Below are positions 29,959-35,349 of a stretch of 35,349 nucleotides of DNA, in pieces; position 1 is the first letter of the stretch; each line of letters opens with the position of its first letter. The stretch comes from Nitrososphaerota archaeon (lineage in GTDB: Archaea; Thermoproteota; Nitrososphaeria; Nitrososphaerales; Nitrosopumilaceae), in NCBI GenBank assembly GCA_016126025.1, contig JAEFDA010000067.1, forward strand, positions 1 through 35,349, given 5' to 3'. Under the pieces are notes generated by a model. The model was not told the origin of the DNA, ran no database searches, and saw only the letters and a program-made list of their open reading frames with translations. The translations under genes and the position numbers were made by a program.

Positions 29959-30993
29959 ATGAGCAGCCGAGGTGGCCGCCGTATGCGGGCGCGGTACGGA
30001 AGGGCCGGAGAGCGGCTCCAGTATTCCCAAGAGGAGTTGTGGCGGTACTTTCAGCTCATATTGGAGGAGGGGAGCATGACTACCACTTACAAGCTTGCCT
30101 TGGCGCGGTTTCTGGTAGAGCATGCCAGGGAGAGTACGGATCTGGTTATCGAGTACGAGACCATAGCAGAAGCGTTTCTAAAATATTATTGGTATCAAGA
30201 GCGCATATTCAAGATCCGACAGTCCTACAACATTACGCCGTACGTCATCCAAATAATTCAGGAAAAATTTGAAACGGGAATACTGTCAAAGATCAGATCT
30301 CTGGACAAGATTCCGCCAAGCATCAAGAACGAGGCCATACGCGAGATTAGAAAAAAGGTGTTTGGCAGTGGATCTTTCGGCCATGTCGTTCCAAGGTTCC
30401 ACAGGATACGTAAGCAGGGACGCAATGTTTTTTATGATTACGATAAACAGAAAATCACTCTGAGGCCAGAGGCTCTCGTGTTTCTGCACAACCATCACGT
30501 CCCATTACTCAAAATGATCTTTTTGGAATGGACAAGCTTCTTGGAAAAAGCAAATCCAATGATGCCAAAATTATCGGCAAAGATAGCGTGGGATATGGAT
30601 GACGGCAGCAGGGCGCCCACGGGTAGTCAGAAGCAGATGTTGCGCGCGTGCGAAGAGTCAAAAAGATGTTTTTACTGCAACAAAAGTGCAGAAGACACCA
30701 GTATACAGATACATTACGACCACTTTATACCGTGGTCGTTTCTATACGAGACCGAGACTTGGAATCTGGTGGTGAGCTGCCAGACCTGCAACATAAGCAA
30801 GAGCGACACGCTGGCTCCTGAAAGCTACATGGAGAAACTACTTGTGCGTAACGAAAAGTATCCGAAACTGGTTAAGGATCTAGGCGGTGAATGGAAAAAC
30901 GAGATAAAAAAACAATACAACGGGTGCGAGGATTGCGGGTTTGAAAGATGGAGTATGGCCAAGAGTGCGATGCCGCAACAGCGGCTGATCTGA
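29959..30993 (+). CDS. HNH endonuclease-domain protein (solitary)
   Basis: A 344-residue protein. The C-terminal zinc-ribbon HNH nuclease contains Cys237/Cys240 (CFYC), the metal-binding pair Asp254-His255 in YDHFIPWSF, Asn269 in WNLVVSC, Cys274/Cys277 (CQTC) and Asn278 before the ISKSDTL end. The N-terminal 220 residues are helical (YSQEELWRYFQLILEE) and resemble the leader domain of a bacterial HNH family. No methyltransferase or other restriction-modification partner is adjacent. Codons are markedly more AT-rich than the neighbours, suggesting recent transfer, perhaps a defence or mobile-element gene. The upstream 29701-29930 gap contains one doubtful frame and nothing else. Confidence 0.82.
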   Translation: MSSRGGRRMRARYGRAGERLQYSQEELWRYFQLILEEGSMTTTYKLALARFLVEHARESTDLVIEYETIAEAFLKYYWYQERIFKIRQSYNITPYVIQIIQEKFETGILSKIRSLDKIPPSIKNEAIREIRKKVFGSGSFGHVVPRFHRIRKQGRNVFYDYDKQKITLRPEALVFLHNHHVPLLKMIFLEWTSFLEKANPMMPKLSAKIAWDMDDGSRAPTGSQKQMLRACEESKRCFYCNKSAEDTSIQIHYDHFIPWSFLYETETWNLVVSCQTCNISKSDTLAPESYMEKLLVRNEKYPKLVKDLGGEWKNEIKKQYNGCEDCGFERWSMAKSAMPQQRLI

Positions 30994-31057
30994 TCCCGGG
31001 TGGTGCGAGGCCCGACATTCCGGGCGCGCAGAAAACGGCCTCTCGCACGGTTTCGCC

Positions 31058-32887
31058 TTACATCCGCTCCGGCGCCGGTATCCCCAGCACGCCCAGCGCG
31101 TCTGATATTACACTGCAGAACGCCCCGGTCAGGCACAGCCGCGCGTTCTCCAGATCCCCGGCCCCTATGACCTTGTAGGACTCGTAGAACGTGTTGAAGG
31201 CGACGGCCAGGTCGTGGCAGTAGCGGGCCACCACCTTGGGGGAGAGGTTGCGGTAGGCATCTCCCACCACAATGTTGTACATCCCCAGCAGTCTCAGCAT
31301 GGCGCGCTCCTTGTTCTGTATCAGCACGGACATGTCGCCGGTATAGTCGGGTTCGGAGGCTGCCCTCTCCAGTATGCGGCGGGCGCGCGCGTGCGAGTAC
31401 TGCAGGTACGGCGCGGTGTCCCCCTCTAGGCGGGTAGATCTCTCCATGTCGAACGTGATGGCCCGGCCAAGATCCTGCCGGATCATCTCGTACCGGATGG
31501 CGCCGACGGCCACCGCCCGGGATATGGCATCCACCATATCCTCGTTCATGTCGGGGTTTCTCTTGTAGGTCTCCTCGGCGGCCCTGTCCCGCAGCTTGGC
31601 GTACATCTGGTCGGCGCCCACGTATATGCCCCGGCGCCCGGACATCTGCGAGCCGGTGTGTGTCTGTACACCCAGCGTGCGGGCCGTGGCGGCGCTGAGC
31701 GTCACCGCCTCGTATCCTAGGTGTATGTACTCCCCGCCACCGAACCGTTCCATTATGTCCGATACAGTCTTCTGCAGATCCGCCTGTCTGGAGTCTATCA
31801 CGGTGATGACGCGGTCAGCCGCCTCGCGTTCCATGCGCCGGCCGCCCTCCAGCACGCTCTCATACAGCATCGTGCCGTCCGGCTGGGCGCCATACTCTCT
31901 GTACGTGAACGGGTCCTCCACCAGTCCCATCTTCCAGGCCGCATAGGGTATGTCCTTGGCCATGTAGGTGGCCGTCCCGTTGCTCCGCACTATGACCTTG
32001 TCGCGTATGACCCAGCAGCCGGCGTTCTCGCCCTCGCGGGCCAGCGTGGCCATCCCCATCTCCTTCATCTTTCCAAAGGCCGTCCTCCACAACCCCGATC
32101 GTACTACCTGTGACTCGTAGTTCAGCATGTCGTACCTGACGCCCAAACTCCAGCAGGTCTCCAGCTGGTCGGCTAGCACGCGCCGGGTCACCTCGGCGGC
32201 CACCTTCGCCGACTCCGTATCGCCCCGCTCTATATCGGCCAGTATCTTGCGGCTCTGCTCCTTGAGGCCCGGATCGTCTCCGGCGCGTTCGGTCACCCCC
32301 ACATACACCACGTCTCCGCAGTATGCGTCGAACTTCTTGCCCGGCGGCGGTTCTGTGTCATATCCCATCTGCGTGAATCCCAGCACCACGTCGGCCACCT
32401 GCAGGCCCGAGTCGTCCACGTAGTTCAGCACGGTGACGCGGTCGCCGGCCTTGCGCAGTATCCTGGATATGGTGTCCCCTATGACCACGTTCCGGACGTG
32501 CCCTATGTGCAGGGCCTTGTTGGGGTTGACGCTGGTGTGCTCCACCACGGTGGAACGGCTCCCAAAGCCGCCCCCGTACCCCGCCGACATGCACGACTCC
32601 ATTATCCTGCCGGACAGCACGTCCCAGTCGGCCCGCACGTTCAGGTATCCGGAGGGATGCGCCTCCACCCCGGATACGAGGCCGCCGGGGCGGCACCTCT
32701 CGGCTATGCGAGCGGCCAATTCGGCGGGGCGCATCTTCATGGCCCCGGACATCAGAAACGCCGCGTTGCTGCTGGCGTCGCCGAACCCGGGCCGCGCCGG
32801 CTCTACCACATACTCCACGCGCGGCATCCCGGACAGCGCCGCGTCTATCATATGCCGGGCCGCCTCCAGCAGCGCCTCGTATGCCAT
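31058..32887 (-). CDS. argS: Arginyl-tRNA synthetase
   Basis: Charges tRNA-Arg. The 609-residue class I enzyme has the N-terminal Add-1-like domain, HTSVNPNKALHIGHVRN with HIGH at residues 127-130, YVDDSGLQVADVV, DIPYAAWKMGL, and the C-terminal anticodon-binding DALR domain ending in AFCSVISDALGVLGI. The KMSKS loop is replaced by QMSGRRG, a variation known for ArgRS. The ATG overlaps the phosphatase stop as TGATG, so the genes are coupled. A GTG one codon earlier is possible. Confidence 0.95.
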   Translation of the reverse strand: MAYEALLEAARHMIDAALSGMPRVEYVVEPARPGFGDASSNAAFLMSGAMKMRPAELAARIAERCRPGGLVSGVEAHPSGYLNVRADWDVLSGRIMESCMSAGYGGGFGSRSTVVEHTSVNPNKALHIGHVRNVVIGDTISRILRKAGDRVTVLNYVDDSGLQVADVVLGFTQMGYDTEPPPGKKFDAYCGDVVYVGVTERAGDDPGLKEQSRKILADIERGDTESAKVAAEVTRRVLADQLETCWSLGVRYDMLNYESQVVRSGLWRTAFGKMKEMGMATLAREGENAGCWVIRDKVIVRSNGTATYMAKDIPYAAWKMGLVEDPFTYREYGAQPDGTMLYESVLEGGRRMEREAADRVITVIDSRQADLQKTVSDIMERFGGGEYIHLGYEAVTLSAATARTLGVQTHTGSQMSGRRGIYVGADQMYAKLRDRAAEETYKRNPDMNEDMVDAISRAVAVGAIRYEMIRQDLGRAITFDMERSTRLEGDTAPYLQYSHARARRILERAASEPDYTGDMSVLIQNKERAMLRLLGMYNIVVGDAYRNLSPKVVARYCHDLAVAFNTFYESYKVIGAGDLENARLCLTGAFCSVISDALGVLGIPAPERM

Positions 32888-33582
32888 CACGCGTCCCCCG
32901 CCAGCCGGGGCGCCAGCCTCTGGAGCGCCTCCACCACTCCGTCGCCGCCCGGCGACGCGGTCACCATGTCTGCAGACTCGGCCGCCCGCTCCGGTGCATT
33001 GGCCAGCGCCACGCTCAGGCCGGCCTCCAGAAACATGGGTATGTCGGTGCCGCTGTCTCCTATGGCCACGGTGCAGGCCCGCTCGGCGCCGTGCTCAGAG
33101 TACAGCTCCCGCAGGCCACGGCCCTTGTCTATGCCCCGGGAGTTGATGTGAATGGCATATCCGCTGTCGGATATGGTGACCTCCGGGTGCATGGTGCGTA
33201 TGATCGCGGTCGCCTCCTCCATATCAAAGGTGCGCTCCAGCACCACCTCGGTCATCCTGGGGAATACGGCCTTCTCCCGCATGCCGGGCATCTGCTCCTG
33301 CAGCGTTTGGTACGCCTTCCGGCATGCCCCTATGTCCCCCAGCAACACATGCGAGGCCGGGCCCGTTGTTATGCAGCCGCCGTTCTCGCCCACTGCAATC
33401 CCGCCGGTGCCGCCGAACATCGACAGCACGTACGCCTCAACCGAGGAGCGGCCGGTCACATACACCACCCTGTGGCCCATCGCGGCCACGCTCCGGAGCG
33501 CCCCCAGAGCCCCCAGGTGTATGGTGCCGTTCCCGTTCTCGGTTATGGTGCCGTCTATGTCCACGGCCAGCGTCCACCGCAT
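32887..33582 (-). CDS. HAD phosphatase, archaeal phosphoglycolate-phosphatase type
   Basis: Hydrolyses small phosphoesters, likely 2-phosphoglycolate as in the Thermoplasma TA0175 group. The 231-residue protein has the four HAD motifs: DIDGTIT (nucleophile Asp8, acid Asp10), VVYVTGRSS (motif II), a lysine in RGIDKGRGLREL (motif III) and AIGDSGTDIPMF (motif IV), with a C2-type cap in between. A minus-strand AATAATTATC box is 25 nt from the ATG at 33582. It is the first gene of an operon with argS. Confidence 0.85.
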   Translation of the reverse strand: MRWTLAVDIDGTITENGNGTIHLGALGALRSVAAMGHRVVYVTGRSSVEAYVLSMFGGTGGIAVGENGGCITTGPASHVLLGDIGACRKAYQTLQEQMPGMREKAVFPRMTEVVLERTFDMEEATAIIRTMHPEVTISDSGYAIHINSRGIDKGRGLRELYSEHGAERACTVAIGDSGTDIPMFLEAGLSVALANAPERAAESADMVTASPGGDGVVEALQRLAPRLAGDA

Positions 33583-33602
33583 GGCCTGTCCCCGCCGCCT
33601 CC

Positions 33603-33612
33603 GATAATTATT
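33603..33612 (-). promoter_or_regulatory. TATA box for the phosphatase-argS operon
   Basis: Minus-strand AATAATTATC is centred about 25 nt from the ATG at 33582. It is divergent from the DRG promoter 20 bp away. Confidence 0.5.
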
Positions 33613-33631
33613 CTATGGCACGGCCAACACC

Positions 33632-33639
33632 ATTATACC
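33632..33639 (+). promoter_or_regulatory. TATA box for the DRG GTPase
   Basis: ATTATACC is centred about 27 nt before the ATG at 33663 and excludes the in-frame ATG at 33615 as the start. Confidence 0.5.
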
Positions 33640-33662
33640 AAGATCTTCCCGCCACCATATCC

Positions 33663-34766
33663 ATGGGCATACCCGAACGGATAAAGGCCATCCAGGACGA
33701 GATGGCCCGCACCCAGATCAACAAGGCCACCGAGCACCACATCGGCCTGCTCAAGGCCAAGATTGCCAAGCTGAAGCGGGAGCAGGAGGAGCAGGCCGCA
33801 AAAAAGTCGGGCATGAAGCAGGACGGCTTTGACGTGCGGCGCGCCGGCGACGCCACCGTGGTGCTCATCGGGCTGCCCAGCGTCGGCAAGTCCACCCTGC
33901 TGAACCGCCTCACCGGCGCCAACTCGGCGGTGGGCGCCTTCCAGTTTACGACACTCACCGTGGTCCCCGGCATGATGGAGTATAGAGGCGCCCGCATCCA
34001 GGTTCTGGACCTGCCCGGAATAATAAAGGGGGCATCCTCGGGCCGGGGCCTGGGAAAGCGCATACTCTCGGTGGCCCGGAGCGCCGACTTGGTACTCTTG
34101 GTGCTGGACGTCTTTCAGCCGTATCACAGGGACGTGCTGGTGCAGGAGCTGGGAAACATGGGGATACGTCTCAACGCCCTGCCGCCCAACCTCACCATAG
34201 AGAAGGCCGGATCGGGGGGAATAGCGGTGGCCCGGCTGGTCGGCCCGACCGGCATCACCAACGGGCATATCCGGGACATGCTGCACCTGTACGGAATAAT
34301 GAATGCCCGGGTCGTTATGCGGGAGGACGTCACCTCAGAGCAGCTGGCAGACCACTTGGCGGGCAACGCCGTGTATGCCAAGGCCATCACCGTCCTGAAC
34401 AAGACGGATCTGGTGGACGGGCCATTCGTGGAGCATGTGGCCGGGATCATCGGTGCCGGATTCGTGGGGGTGTCGGCCGACTCGGGCTCCAACGTGGAGA
34501 CGCTTCGCGACATCATATACGAGAGTCTCAACTTCATCCGGATATACATGAGGCCCAAAGGGGGGCCCACAGACTATGATGAGCCGCTTATAGCACGGGA
34601 CGGCGACACCGTTGAGGACGTGTGCAACAAGCTTCACCGCGATATGAGGCGCGAGTTCCGGTACGGGCTGGTCTGGGGGAGCAGCGTCAAGTTCGGCGGC
34701 CAGCGGGTGGGGATCTCGCATGTGCTGCACGACGAGGATGTCCTGACCATAATAAAGCGGCGATAA
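33663..34766 (+). CDS. drg: DRG-type (Obg superfamily) GTP-binding protein
   Basis: A translation-associated GTPase conserved in archaea and eukaryotes. The 367-residue protein has the DRG N-terminal helix (MGIPERIKAIQDEMARTQIN, then HHIGLLKAKIAKLKRE), P-loop GLPSVGKST (70-78), G3 DLPGI (116-120), the S5D2L insertion, G4 NKTD (246-249) and a C-terminal TGS domain with YDEPLIARDGDTVEDVCNKL. The ATG at 33663 gives the exact family N-terminus and sits 27 nt from a TATA box. It converges on the collagen-like gene with a 2-bp gap. Confidence 0.93.
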   Translation: MGIPERIKAIQDEMARTQINKATEHHIGLLKAKIAKLKREQEEQAAKKSGMKQDGFDVRRAGDATVVLIGLPSVGKSTLLNRLTGANSAVGAFQFTTLTVVPGMMEYRGARIQVLDLPGIIKGASSGRGLGKRILSVARSADLVLLVLDVFQPYHRDVLVQELGNMGIRLNALPPNLTIEKAGSGGIAVARLVGPTGITNGHIRDMLHLYGIMNARVVMREDVTSEQLADHLAGNAVYAKAITVLNKTDLVDGPFVEHVAGIIGAGFVGVSADSGSNVETLRDIIYESLNFIRIYMRPKGGPTDYDEPLIARDGDTVEDVCNKLHRDMRREFRYGLVWGSSVKFGGQRVGISHVLHDEDVLTIIKRR

Positions 34767-34768
34767 TG

Positions 34769-35349
34769 TCAGTACAGTAGGCTGGTGAGGCGTATCTGCT
34801 CCTCGGCAGTTATTGCGCCCTTGGCGGCCAGCGCCTCTACCAGTTCCTTCAACAGATCCCTGTGCCGCGCCAGCTCTCCGGCCTCCCCGACTTCGCCGGG
34901 TGGCCCGGCCGGTCCACGAATGCCCTTGTCGCCCGGCGGCCCCTGAGGTCCCTGCTCCCCGGCGGGACCTTGCGGTCCTGCGGGTCCGGGCGGACCTGAC
35001 ACGCCCCGCTCCCCCTGGAGTCCCTGCGGCCCCTGCGGCCCCCGAATCCCCTGTTCGCCCGGCGGCCCCTGCAGCCCTGCAGCTCCTTTGGGTCCCTGAA
35101 CTCCGGGCGGTCCCTGCTCTCCAGACGATCCCTTCTCGCCCTTCTCTCCAGGCTGTCCGGGAAGCCCCACCGGTCCCTTCTCTCCGGGCAGTCCCGGCGG
35201 GCCAGTTATGCCCTTGTCGCCCTGCGGCCCCTTCTCTCCAGCCTGTCCGCGCGCTCCTGTCACGCCCTTCTCCCCGGGTTGCCCCTGAGGCCCCACCGGC
35301 CCCTTCTCGCCCACCGGACCTTGGGGTCCTGTCACGCCTTTGTCTCCGG
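34769..35349 (-). CDS. Collagen-like GXY-repeat protein (5' end outside window)
   Basis: The visible part has 53 uninterrupted Gly-X-Y triplets reading toward the C-terminus. They are rich in GPP, GPQ, GEK, GDK and GEQ, followed by a non-repeat tail (ARHRDLLKELVEALAAKG, ITAEEQIRLTSLLY) that looks like a short coiled coil for trimerisation. Charged GEK and GDK units can stabilise a triple helix without hydroxyproline. No signal peptide can be seen because the N-terminus lies beyond the right edge. Such proteins are usually surface-exposed, and a role in contact with a sponge host would be inference. The repeat could also be a locally expanded region. Confidence 0.9.
   Translation of the reverse strand, partial: GDKGVTGPQGPVGEKGPVGPQGQPGEKGVTGARGQAGEKGPQGDKGITGPPGLPGEKGPVGLPGQPGEKGEKGSSGEQGPPGVQGPKGAAGLQGPPGEQGIRGPQGPQGLQGERGVSGPPGPAGPQGPAGEQGPQGPPGDKGIRGPAGPPGEVGEAGELARHRDLLKELVEALAAKGAITAEEQIRLTSLLY

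Noticed and set aside
1..35349. CRISPR array, rRNA or tRNA genes
   Set aside because: I found no regularly spaced direct repeats, no rRNA-like blocks and no tRNA cloverleaf signals; this was a reading by eye, not a computed search.

Overview
The window reads as a high-GC member of the Thaumarchaeota (Nitrososphaerota). This is inferred from a CdvA-type cell-division gene, a two-subunit glycine decarboxylase, an archaeal phosphoglycerate mutase, Thi4, a DRG-type GTPase, an archaeal phosphoglycolate-phosphatase-like HAD enzyme, an archaeal RNase P RNA and a DUF6659-like protein. The GC content and the long collagen-like gene make the sponge symbiont Cenarchaeum symbiosum or a close relative the best guess. 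The species call is inference only. Genes are densely packed on both strands. An AT-rich TATA-like box lies about 24-30 nt (mostly 25-28) upstream of most first-gene start codons, which implies leaderless mRNAs. I used this spacing, with family alignment, to choose starts.

Layout. 1-2 kb: the 3' part of a cobalamin-dependent methionine synthase. 2-3.3 kb: a 40-residue zinc finger, an HD phosphohydrolase and two small proteins. 3.5-6.4 kb: cdvA and acetyl-CoA synthetase. 6.5-8.1 kb: a J-domain protein, then an AT-richer patch with a 192-bp element carrying 40-bp inverted repeats, a partial second copy, two short coiled-coil genes and a possible 37-residue WKC-repeat micro-gene. 8.2-18 kb: a glycine cleavage and lipoate island (gcvH, gcvPA, gcvPB, lplB, lplA, lipoamide dehydrogenase, an F420-type luciferase-like oxidoreductase, a thiolase-fold condensing enzyme, lipA on the opposite strand, gcvT).

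18-26.5 kb: a methyltransferase, RNase P RNA (rnpB), an aldo/keto reductase, DUF6659-like and CBS-domain proteins, purS, a hypothetical gene, tatC and tatA, an SRPBCC protein with ubiX, a DUF309 gene and apgM. 26.5-35.3 kb: thi4 with a coupled DUF6775-like gene, three opposite-strand hypothetical genes (one only 45 codons), an AT-rich HNH endonuclease, a phosphatase-argS pair, a DRG GTPase and a collagen-like gene running off the right edge.

How the parts work together. The central island can assemble a whole glycine cleavage system and lipoylate its H protein: P1/P2 decarboxylase, H carrier, T transferase, L dehydrogenase, LipA to insert sulfur and LplA/LplB to attach the acyl or lipoyl group. 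The most interesting possibility is that the condensing enzyme and the F420-type oxidoreductase inside the island help supply the octanoyl precursor, because archaea lack the usual bacterial fatty-acid synthase and acyl carrier protein source. That is a hypothesis from gene context, not a demonstrated pathway.
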